47,094 bases of DNA from positions 1-47,094 of the forward strand of contig NZ_BKAJ01000112.1 in NCBI RefSeq assembly GCF_007992495.1, written 5' to 3'. This document shows, in pieces, positions 40,759-47,094 of this stretch (its first letter is position 1; every line of letters starts with the position of its first letter). This DNA is from Reyranella soli (GTDB lineage Bacteria; Pseudomonadota; Alphaproteobacteria; Reyranellales; Reyranellaceae). The position numbers were made by a program, and so were the translations under genes. The notes under the pieces were generated by a model. That model ran no database searches and was not told the DNA's origin. It saw only the letters and a list, made by a program, of their open reading frames with translations.

Positions 40759-41619
40759 TTAGCGGTTGGCGGGAGTGGCGGAAGCGAAGTCGGTCGCCGG
40801 TGCGAGGCCGGCCGCCTTCTTCTTCTGCTCCACCCATTTGTCGAAGACGTCCTTGGAGACCACGCGCACCGCGATCGGCATGTAGCTGTGATTGTCGCCA
40901 CAGATCTGCGAGCACTGGCCGAAGTAGAAGCCCTCTTCCTTGACGTTGATCCAGCCCTCGTTGAGGCGGCCGGGGATCACCGTCTTCTTGATGCCGAAGC
41001 CGGGAACGGTCCAGCCGTGCATCGAGTTGCCGACGGCGGTGCCGATGATGCGGACGGTGGTGCCCTTGGGGATCACCATCTCCTCGTCGACCGCCAGCAG
41101 GCGCGGCACCTGCGGCTTCTGCTTGATGCGGTCGGCCTCGGGCAGGATGCGGCTCTCGACCGTGAAGTCACCCTGGTCGGGATAGTTGTAGGTCCAGTAC
41201 CACTGGTTGCCCGTCACCTTGATGGTGAAGGCGGGATCGACGGCCTTGTCGCTGTAGTAGAGCAGCCGGAACGACGGGATGGCGATGACCACCAGGATGA
41301 GGATGGGCACGACCGTCCAGGCGATCTCGAGCACGGTGTTGTGGGTCGTCGTCGTCGCACTCGGGTTGCGCGAGGCATGGAAGCGCCACACCGCGTAGAT
41401 CAGCAGGGCCAGCACGAAGATGCAGATCAGCGTGATGATGACCAGCAGGAGGCCGTTCAGCGATTCGACCTTCTCCATCACCGGCGTGAAGGGCGGTGGG
41501 AAGTTCGTCTGCCAATCGTGCGGCACGCCGACGATCGGCTGCGCCAGGGCGCTACCCGCGAACCCAAGCGCGGCGCTCACCACCATCCCGAGAATGCCCA
41601 AAACGCGCTTGCCGTTCAT
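40759..41619 (-). CDS. ctaC: Cytochrome c oxidase subunit II
   Basis: The 286-residue protein has a signal peptide (about 1-26), two membrane helices and a periplasmic cupredoxin domain. CuA ligands are His201, Cys236, Cys240, His244 and Met247 in CSQICGDNHSYMPI. Gln238 replaces the more common Glu; it contacts copper through the backbone carbonyl, so function should persist. The aromatic patch NQWYWTYNYPD is the electron entry site. It is the first gene of the operon, 145 bp after the CpaF-like gene. Confidence 0.96.
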   Translation of the reverse strand: MNGKRVLGILGMVVSAALGFAGSALAQPIVGVPHDWQTNFPPPFTPVMEKVESLNGLLLVIITLICIFVLALLIYAVWRFHASRNPSATTTTHNTVLEIAWTVVPILILVVIAIPSFRLLYYSDKAVDPAFTIKVTGNQWYWTYNYPDQGDFTVESRILPEADRIKQKPQVPRLLAVDEEMVIPKGTTVRIIGTAVGNSMHGWTVPGFGIKKTVIPGRLNEGWINVKEEGFYFGQCSQICGDNHSYMPIAVRVVSKDVFDKWVEQKKKAAGLAPATDFASATPANR

Positions 41620-41764
41620 GCAATCGTCCCTTCAGCAGGCCGCTCTCTCTGGAGGGTTCCGACCCGCAAAATCCCCCGCATTTCAAAGCGGTTAGTACCA
41701 GATATAGGCCTGTGACGTAACGGGTTTTCGGCCTTAATCGGTATGTGGCGGCCGGTCGCACTCG

Positions 41765-43330
41765 TTAATGAAACACGCTGGAAAGCGCCTCGCCGTAGCC
41801 TGCCTCGTGCACGGTGCGGGCGAATGACGGCGTGCTCGCCCGACGCTGGAAGCCACCGTCCTTCTGATAGGCGAAGAGCTCGGCGCCGGTTGCATCCTCG
41901 ATGGCGGTCACGACGAACGAGCCGCGCAGGCGGCCGACGCTGACCAGGAGATCGACAGATTGACGCGGCACGCCGGCAACCGCCCGCGGCTCTCCGGCGG
42001 CGAGAATGCCGCGCGCTCCTGCCGACAATAGTTTTTCCAGCGCCGCGGCGTCGGCTGGCTGCAGCGAGTCGACGACCAGCAGATCGGGGCGGAACTGATT
42101 GCCGGCGGCTAGCAGTGCACTCAAGGATACCTGCGCCGAGGCGACCAGCTCGACTTTCGCCATCGATGCCCCTGCCATCGATATTCCCCGGAATTCGCGG
42201 TGCGGTGCCACGGTAACAACCCTGACATCGGCAAGATCGCGCGTCAGGGCCGCCAACAGGGCGGTCTTGCCCGCTTTTTCAGGTCCGACCACGAGGATGT
42301 TCAGGCGGCTGCGGATGGCGATGCGCAGCAGGTCGGCCATCCTCCGGTCGAGCCGCCTGGCTGCGACCAGCCGTTCGAGGGTCGCCTCACCGGGCTCGCC
42401 GCGCCGCAGCGCCAGGACGGGCCCCGCCGGCGCCGCCGGTGGAAACAGCACCACACCCTCGCTGCCGTCTCTCAGGCTGACCGCCACTGCCGGCGACGCG
42501 CCCGGCCGCGCAAGACGTCCGACGATCTCTTCGAGATGGGCTCGATCGCGAAACCTCTCCTGCGACGGTTCGATGACACCCGCACGCTCGACTTGGATCG
42601 AGTCCGGCCCGTTCACGAACACGGCGCGGATCGAGCGATCGGCCCACAGGCGATCGATCGGCCCCAGGCCGCAGAGCTCGCTCAGTGCCAGTCGCGTCAG
42701 TCGATCGCGCTCTTCGGGCGCCGAGTCGACGAGCACCGATGCAATGGCGTCGACCACGACCTTGCGCGGCAGGCTGAACGGATCGCCGACGAGCCTGCCG
42801 CGGACCTTGGCCACGACGTCGGCGATCTCGCGCGGCGTCATCGTCACGAGACGCGACGGTGGCCCCGCGAACACCGCATCGCCGACCGGCGGCGGTGGCG
42901 CTGCGGCGTCGGCGCCGGTCCACGATGTCGTCGCTGTCGAAGGTTCGTTGGCGAACTGCACGAGCGGGCCGCTCGCCCCGCCGCGTCCGCTCTGCCGTTG
43001 CACGAGCAGCTCGGCGACCAGGCGACGCAGCTCATAACTGGTGAGCGTCACCCCGCGGGTGCGGAAGGTGTTGTGCACGACCTCGCCGATGGCATAGGCG
43101 ATTTCCGGCGGCGAGCGGCCGCCATCGAAGGCCGCCGCTACCTTGCCCATCATCCCGACCACGAAGGCGCGCCAGGTCTCCTGCATCAGGCGTGCGCGCC
43201 CGGCATTGCCGCGCAAGGGGAAGATTTCCTCGAGCGGACGCGCGCGACCGTCGGCGTGCGGCCGTTCGAGCACGGAGTTCAGGGCGGCCGGGCCCTCATC
43301 GAGCCGCTCTCCGCCATCCATGGCGGTCAT
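41765..43330 (-). CDS. Orphan CpaF/VirB11-like secretion ATPase, degenerate
   Basis: The 521-residue protein follows the CpaF layout: an N-terminal extension, ALSELCGLGPIDRLWADRSI near 215-234 with VFVNGPDSIQVERAG, and a RecA-like C-terminal domain with Walker A GPEKAGKT (349-356). The Walker B region reads LLVVDSLQP (around 417-425) where active enzymes have IVVGEVRG, and the usual HAN segment is missing. ATP binding may remain, but normal hydrolysis is doubtful. No Tad, pilin or type IV genes are nearby. It ends 145 bp before ctaC on the same strand. Confidence 0.75.
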   Translation of the reverse strand: MTAMDGGERLDEGPAALNSVLERPHADGRARPLEEIFPLRGNAGRARLMQETWRAFVVGMMGKVAAAFDGGRSPPEIAYAIGEVVHNTFRTRGVTLTSYELRRLVAELLVQRQSGRGGASGPLVQFANEPSTATTSWTGADAAAPPPPVGDAVFAGPPSRLVTMTPREIADVVAKVRGRLVGDPFSLPRKVVVDAIASVLVDSAPEERDRLTRLALSELCGLGPIDRLWADRSIRAVFVNGPDSIQVERAGVIEPSQERFRDRAHLEEIVGRLARPGASPAVAVSLRDGSEGVVLFPPAAPAGPVLALRRGEPGEATLERLVAARRLDRRMADLLRIAIRSRLNILVVGPEKAGKTALLAALTRDLADVRVVTVAPHREFRGISMAGASMAKVELVASAQVSLSALLAAGNQFRPDLLVVDSLQPADAAALEKLLSAGARGILAAGEPRAVAGVPRQSVDLLVSVGRLRGSFVVTAIEDATGAELFAYQKDGGFQRRASTPSFARTVHEAGYGEALSSVFH

Positions 43331-43519
43331 ACGACAATCCGATTTATCAATGACTTCCCACTATTCCTGCACTCTAAGCGCCGGTTTCGCCGAAACTCCA
43401 CGGGAAACGATGCACACCCCGACGCCGGCCCGATCGGCGGCCGACTTGAGGCTTGTCTTTCCGGGATCGGCCAGTATGGTCGCGCGCCGACCTATCGGCG
43501 TGGTGAGAGTGAGGGCCCC

Positions 43520-44068
43520 ATGATGCGTCTGGCACTGACGCCGTTATTCGTCGCCGTCTCTTTAATGTTCGCAGGAGCGACCGCCGCCATGGACAAGGAA
43601 AACACGCTCTATATCGATCTCAAGGATGGCCGCGTGGTCATCGAGATGCGTCCGGATCTGGCGCCCAAGCACGTGGCTCAGATCAAGAAGCTCGCACGCG
43701 AGGGCAAGTACGACGGCGTCGTGTTCCATCGCGTGATCGACGGCTTCATGGCCCAGACCGGCGATCCGACCGGCACCGGCTCGGGCGGCATGGGCGAGAC
43801 GCTGCCGGCCGAGTTCTCCAAGGAGCCGCATGTGCGTGGCGCCGTGTCGATGGCGCGCACCAGCGATCCCAACAGCGCGCGCAGCCAGTTCTTCATCGTG
43901 TTCAAGGATTCGAACTTCCTCGACAACCAGTACACCGTGTGGGGCAAGGTCACGTCGGGCATGGAGTTCGTGGACAAGATCAAGAAGGGCCAGGGCCAGT
44001 CGGGCTCGGTCCCGGCGCCGCAGGACAAGATGATCAAGGTCCAGGTCGCGGCCGACGCGAAGAATTAG
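43520..44068 (+). CDS. Periplasmic cyclophilin-type peptidyl-prolyl isomerase
   Basis: The 182-residue protein has a signal peptide (MRLALTPLFVAVSLMFAGAT) and a compact bacterial cyclophilin domain: YDGVVFHRVIDGFMAQTGDP with the catalytic Arg in FHRV, SARSQFFIVF, and the FLDNQYTVWGKV loop that contacts substrate. It catalyses cis-trans proline isomerisation in the periplasm. GAGG is 5 bases before the ATG at 43520; the second ATG (43523) is possible. A much longer upstream frame is not needed. It faces the NTF2-like gene across an inverted repeat. Confidence 0.93.
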   Translation: MMRLALTPLFVAVSLMFAGATAAMDKENTLYIDLKDGRVVIEMRPDLAPKHVAQIKKLAREGKYDGVVFHRVIDGFMAQTGDPTGTGSGGMGETLPAEFSKEPHVRGAVSMARTSDPNSARSQFFIVFKDSNFLDNQYTVWGKVTSGMEFVDKIKKGQGQSGSVPAPQDKMIKVQVAADAKN

Positions 44069-44083
44069 GAGCCACGAAGACGA

Positions 44084-44151
44084 TGTCATCCCGAGCGCAG
44101 CGAGGGACCTTTAGGCAACAGGAAAGGTCCCTCGCTACGCTCGGGATGACA
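44084..44151. repeat. Long inverted repeat, possible bidirectional terminator
   Basis: Two 29-base arms (44084-44112 and 44123-44151) are complementary at 28 positions around a 10-base loop. The outer arm reads TGTCATCCCGAGCG. Repeats with this consensus are dispersed in many proteobacterial genomes. It sits between convergent genes and can form a very stable hairpin on either strand. Confidence 0.85.
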
Positions 44152-44176
44152 GTTTTGCTGTCGCCGACGCCGTGCC

Positions 44177-44557
44177 TCAGCTTTCCTTCGTCACCGTATG
44201 GAAGGTCTTGGAGATGATCTGCCAACGACCGTCCACCTTCAGCAGCGTCAGATAATCCGTGAAGTAGCGCGGCGGCAGCTGGCATTCGACCTTGGCGATC
44301 GCCGTGGTCGGGCCGGAGAAGTCGATCGACACGATGCGGTCGGCGCGCGCGCTGCCCTTGGCCTTACCGGACGGCCGACCTTCCACCATCTTGAACCACT
44401 CGCCACGCGGCCAGTCGGTGGCCTTGCCGTCGCCGGCCGCGGCGTAGAGATGCGAGGCGGGATGGAACGCCTCGCCCAGCTTCTTGGTGTCGCCTTCGTA
44501 GAGGCCGTCGAAATAGACCTGCAGCATCTTCTCGACTGCCGAGACCTCCGAGCTCAT
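44177..44557 (-). CDS. Lumazine-binding-type NTF2-like protein
   Basis: The 126-residue protein reads VEKMLQVYFDGLYEGDTKKL, then GEAFHPASHLYA, and ends YFTDYLTLLKVDGRWQIISK, as in the putative lumazine-binding (PF12893-like) branch of NTF2-fold proteins. The biochemical role of the family is unclear; dehydratase or ligand-binding functions are possible. GGAGGACAA precedes the ATG. It lies 16 bp after the reductase gene and is probably co-transcribed with it. Confidence 0.85.
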   Translation of the reverse strand: MSSEVSAVEKMLQVYFDGLYEGDTKKLGEAFHPASHLYAAAGDGKATDWPRGEWFKMVEGRPSGKAKGSARADRIVSIDFSGPTTAIAKVECQLPPRYFTDYLTLLKVDGRWQIISKTFHTVTKES

Positions 44558-44573
44558 TGCTTGTCCTCCGTGT

Positions 44574-45563
44574 TCAGATCGCCCCATTCGGGCTGACCAG
44601 GATCTTGCCGTTGCGGCCGCCTTTGTCGGCGTGCGCCAGGGCGTCCTTGATATTCTCGATCGGATAGACCGTGTCCACCGGCGCGGAAAGCTTGCCCGCC
44701 ATGACCTGTCCGCCGAGATCGGCGTAGATCGCGCGGATCTCGGCGGGACTGCGCCGCGCCAGGAAACGACCCAGCATGAAGCCGGTGAGCCGTATGCCTC
44801 GATAGATGAAGTTGTTGCGCGTGACCTTCGGGTCCTCGCCGCTCATCGAGCCGTAGTGGACCAAGGTGCCGTCGGTCGCGAGGCAGTCGGCCAGCCGGCC
44901 GGTGGCCGCGCCGCCGATCGCCTCGACGCCCAGCATGATCTTGGCGTCGCCCGTCACCTCGCCGACGTGGCGCGCCAGGTCGCTGCTGTCGACCACCACG
45001 CTGTCGGCGCCGAGCGCCTCCAGCTCGCCGGCCAGATCGGCGCGGCGCACGACATTGACCGTGCGCAGGCCGCGCTGCTTGGCCAGCACGATCAGCAGTC
45101 GGCCCACCGCGGAGTTGGCGACGTTCTGGATCACCCAGTCGCCGGGCTTGAGGTCGACGAAGTCCGACAGCATCAGCTGTGCAGTCGGCGGGTTGATGCG
45201 CACCATCGCGGCCTGCCTGAGGTCGATGCCGGCCGGCAGCGGGATCGCGTCGTCGCCCTTGACCTTGCGGCGCTGCGCCCAGTTCTCGCGCTGCAGGTTG
45301 ATGACAAGGTCACCCTTCTTGACGTGATTCACGGCCGACCCGACGGCGACGACACGGCCGACGCACTCGGCGCCCGGTGTGGCCGGCAGCGGCGGCTTCA
45401 GCCGGTAACTGCCGCGGCAGAACCACATGTCGGCCGGATTGATGGGGAACGCCAGCACGTCGAACACGACTTCGTCGGCGGCCGGTTCGCCGACATCGGG
45501 CACATCGGCGCAGCGCGCGACGTCCCAGGGCGTTCCATAGCGGTCGATCTGGACCTGCTTCAT
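44574..45563 (-). CDS. Medium-chain reductase, 2-enoyl reductase (Etr1-like) type
   Basis: The 329-residue MDR-family protein lacks the zinc ligands of alcohol dehydrogenases and follows the enoyl reductase branch: VLAFPINPADMWFCRGSY (family N-P-A/S-D), TPGAECVGRVVAVGSAVNHV, and the cofactor region WVIQNVANSAVGRLLIVLAK with VNVVRR. These features suggest NADPH-dependent reduction of enoyl-CoA or other activated double bonds. It heads a two-gene unit with the NTF2-like gene and is divergent from the ATP-grasp gene (82 bp). Confidence 0.88.
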   Translation of the reverse strand: MKQVQIDRYGTPWDVARCADVPDVGEPAADEVVFDVLAFPINPADMWFCRGSYRLKPPLPATPGAECVGRVVAVGSAVNHVKKGDLVINLQRENWAQRRKVKGDDAIPLPAGIDLRQAAMVRINPPTAQLMLSDFVDLKPGDWVIQNVANSAVGRLLIVLAKQRGLRTVNVVRRADLAGELEALGADSVVVDSSDLARHVGEVTGDAKIMLGVEAIGGAATGRLADCLATDGTLVHYGSMSGEDPKVTRNNFIYRGIRLTGFMLGRFLARRSPAEIRAIYADLGGQVMAGKLSAPVDTVYPIENIKDALAHADKGGRNGKILVSPNGAI

Positions 45564-45645
45564 GCTGCTCCTCCCGACGTTTCACAGGCGCTTTGTTGGC
45601 CCGTCGATTGCTTATATTGTGATTCGACAGGGGGTGAAATGCCGG

Positions 45646-47082
45646 ATGGCGGCCAAGGCATTCGATGAAATGAATTCAGGCGCAGCGGACGCTGTCCGCG
45701 CGCCCTATCGCGCCGTCGCCAACTGGCTGGCGCAGACCTCGCCCGAGAAGGTCGCGGCAACGCGGCATGAGGTCGACGTCTTCTATCGCCGGCACGGCAT
45801 CACCTTCGGCGCCTATGGCGCCGTCGACGGCGCGGAAACGACGATCCCCTTCGACATCATCCCGCGCGTCATCGCCTGGGACGAATGGGAGTACCTGCAC
45901 AAGGGCCTGGTGCAGCGCGTGCGCACGCTCAACGCCTTCCTGGCCGACGCCTACGGCGCGCGCGAGATCTGCCGCGCCGGCGTCATCCCCGAGCAGCAGG
46001 TGCTGATGAACGCCGAGTTCGTCGCCATGGCGCAGGGCCTCGACTTGCCGGGCGGCGTGCACGCCCACATCGCCGGCATCGACCTGGTGCGCGTCGGCGA
46101 GAAGGATTTCTATGTCCTCGAGGACAATGTGCGCACGCCATCGGGCGTGTCCTACGTCCTCGAGAATCGCGAAGTGATGATGCGGCTGGCGCCCGAGCTG
46201 TTCTCGGCCATGCGCGTGCTGCCGGTCGCCGACTACACCGAGGAGCTTTTGGCAACCCTGCGCTCGGTGTCGTTCAGTGACGATGCCGAGCCCAACGTCG
46301 TGCTGCTGACGCCGGGCCACTACAACAGCGCCTACTTCGAACATGCCTTCCTGGCCGACGAGATGGGCATCGAGCTGGTCAAGGGCTCCGACCTGTTCGT
46401 CGACGAGGGCCGCGTCTACATGCGCACGCCGCGCGGGCCGCAGCGCGTCGACGTGATCTACCGGCGCGTCGACGACGCCTTCCTCGATCCGCTGGCGATG
46501 CGGCCGGATTCCTTCCTCGGTGTCGCGGGGCTGCTGGGCGCGCTGCGCGCCGGCCGCGTCAACATCGTCAATGCACTGGGCAACGGCGTGGCCGACGACA
46601 AGTCGACCTACACCTACGTGCCGGAGATGGTGCGCTTCTATCTCGGCGAGGAGCCGATTCTGAACAACGTGCCGACCTGGCGCTGCGATCGCGCCGACGA
46701 CTTCAAGTACGTGCTCGAGCGCCTGCCCGAGCTGGTGGTCAAGGAGATCCACGGGTCGGGCGGCAAGGGCATGCTGGTTGGCCCCACGTCGAGCAAGGCC
46801 GAGATCGAGGAGTTCACCACGCTCTTGAAGGCGCGGCCGGACAACTACATCGCCCAGCCGACCTTGGCGCTCTCGACCTGCCCGACCTTCGTCGGCCAGG
46901 GCGTGGCGCCGCGCCATGTCGATCTGCGGCCCTTCGTGCTGTCGGGCCGCAAGACCACCATCATTCCCGGCGGCCTGACACGCGTGGCGCTGAAGGAGGG
47001 TTCGCTGGTCGTCAATTCGAGCCAGGGCGGCGGCACCAAGGACACCTGGGTCCTGGCGCCCGGCGCGGCGGCGGGTGATTAA
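45646..47082 (+). CDS. Circularly permuted type 2 ATP-grasp protein
   Basis: The 478-residue protein follows the circularly permuted ATP-grasp family (DUF404/DUF407): RHEVDVFYRRHGITFGAYG, WEYLHKGLVQRVRTLNAFLA, FYVLEDNVRTPSGVSYVLEN, and the C-terminal ELVVKEIHGSGGKGMLVGP, with the late catalytic block RHVDLRPFVLSG. Members probably form amide or peptide bonds and occur with alpha-E and transglutaminase-like proteins. The ATG at 45646 has GGGGGTGA about 8 bases upstream and gives the family's usual length; longer readings of the frame lack a site. Confidence 0.92.
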   Translation: MAAKAFDEMNSGAADAVRAPYRAVANWLAQTSPEKVAATRHEVDVFYRRHGITFGAYGAVDGAETTIPFDIIPRVIAWDEWEYLHKGLVQRVRTLNAFLADAYGAREICRAGVIPEQQVLMNAEFVAMAQGLDLPGGVHAHIAGIDLVRVGEKDFYVLEDNVRTPSGVSYVLENREVMMRLAPELFSAMRVLPVADYTEELLATLRSVSFSDDAEPNVVLLTPGHYNSAYFEHAFLADEMGIELVKGSDLFVDEGRVYMRTPRGPQRVDVIYRRVDDAFLDPLAMRPDSFLGVAGLLGALRAGRVNIVNALGNGVADDKSTYTYVPEMVRFYLGEEPILNNVPTWRCDRADDFKYVLERLPELVVKEIHGSGGKGMLVGPTSSKAEIEEFTTLLKARPDNYIAQPTLALSTCPTFVGQGVAPRHVDLRPFVLSGRKTTIIPGGLTRVALKEGSLVVNSSQGGGTKDTWVLAPGAAAGD

Positions 47083-47083
47083 C

Positions 47084-47094
47084 ATGAGTTCATG
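47084..47094 (+). CDS. Start of the next gene (partial, probably alpha-E domain protein)
   Basis: An ATG at 47084, 1 base after the ATP-grasp stop and preceded by GGGTGA, begins a frame cut by the window end after three full codons. In most genomes an alpha-E domain gene follows the ATP-grasp gene; identity here is inferred only from that habit. Confidence 0.35.

Noticed and set aside
42200..43519. A long N-terminal extension of the cyclophilin, in frame upstream of 43520
   Set aside because: It is antisense to the CpaF-like gene. The signal peptide and ribosome binding site at 43520 fix the start.
45676..47085. A 469-codon minus-strand frame opposite the ATP-grasp gene
   Set aside because: The plus strand carries the recognised ATP-grasp motifs; the minus frame is a shadow.
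1..47094. CRISPR arrays, tRNA or rRNA genes, insertion sequences with intact transposases
   Set aside because: No regularly spaced repeats, no convincing tRNA cloverleaf and no transposase or integrase frame were found by reading. A dedicated tRNA or IS scan could still find something missed.

Overview
The window is GC-rich chromosomal DNA of an alphaproteobacterium. The best evidence is the right half, which carries the alphaproteobacterial cytochrome c oxidase gene order (ctaC-ctaD-ctaB-small membrane gene-ctaG-ctaE-DUF983-surf1) running into thrC and an M16 peptidase. A Rhodospirillales/Hyphomicrobiales-like host is an inference from gene order and style; no rRNA or tRNA gene was recognised, so the genus is not fixed.

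Layout. (1) 1-8500 is accessory. A minus-strand run holds an AraC regulator, a COG4798-type methyltransferase, an NTF2-like protein, a RutE-type nitroreductase, an F420-reductase-like protein and an SDR. A plus-strand GH15 glucoamylase follows. The block is bracketed by two decayed direct copies of an XRE-regulator junction (133-376 and 7882-8126), and it contains an SRPBCC stub and a DUF3987 stub. (2) 8503-19345 is a catabolic module. One operon encodes a Bug-type solute-binding protein, an aminotransferase, an amidohydrolase, a DAO-type FAD oxidoreductase and a gamma-glutamyltransferase-like protein. A second encodes a TRAP transporter (DctP plus fused DctQM) and an RraA/HMG-aldolase-like protein. 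A LysR gene lies between them. Almost the same 54-bp promoter/operator element, containing a 14-bp inverted repeat with an 18-bp spacer, precedes both operons, so the LysR protein probably controls both. (3) 19485-30778 is an island-like segment. At one end is a 3' fragment of the M16 peptidase gene and at the other the intact M16 gene, in direct orientation and gap-free over 471 bp.

(4) Inside that segment (about 20.4-30.4 kb) is a type I secretion cluster: an ABC transporter/ATPase and HlyD adaptor, three small Ser/Thr/Ala-rich proteins with no RTX repeats, small unknown proteins, a TAXI solute-binding protein without a permease, a TagO/VasI-like periplasmic protein and a DsrE-family protein. 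A divergent LuxR regulator has a receiver-like domain lacking the phospho-acceptor aspartate. This is my best candidate for an undescribed system: regulated type I export of small non-RTX proteins with unusual periplasmic partners.

(5) 30779-43330 is core genome: M16 peptidase, thrC, DUF1272, M32 carboxypeptidase and the aa3-oxidase operon, many with ATGA stop/start overlaps, preceded by an orphan degenerate CpaF-like ATPase. (6) 43520-47094 holds a secreted cyclophilin, a long near-perfect inverted repeat between convergent genes, a lumazine-binding/NTF2-like protein, a medium-chain reductase, and a circularly permuted ATP-grasp protein followed by the first codons of the next gene.
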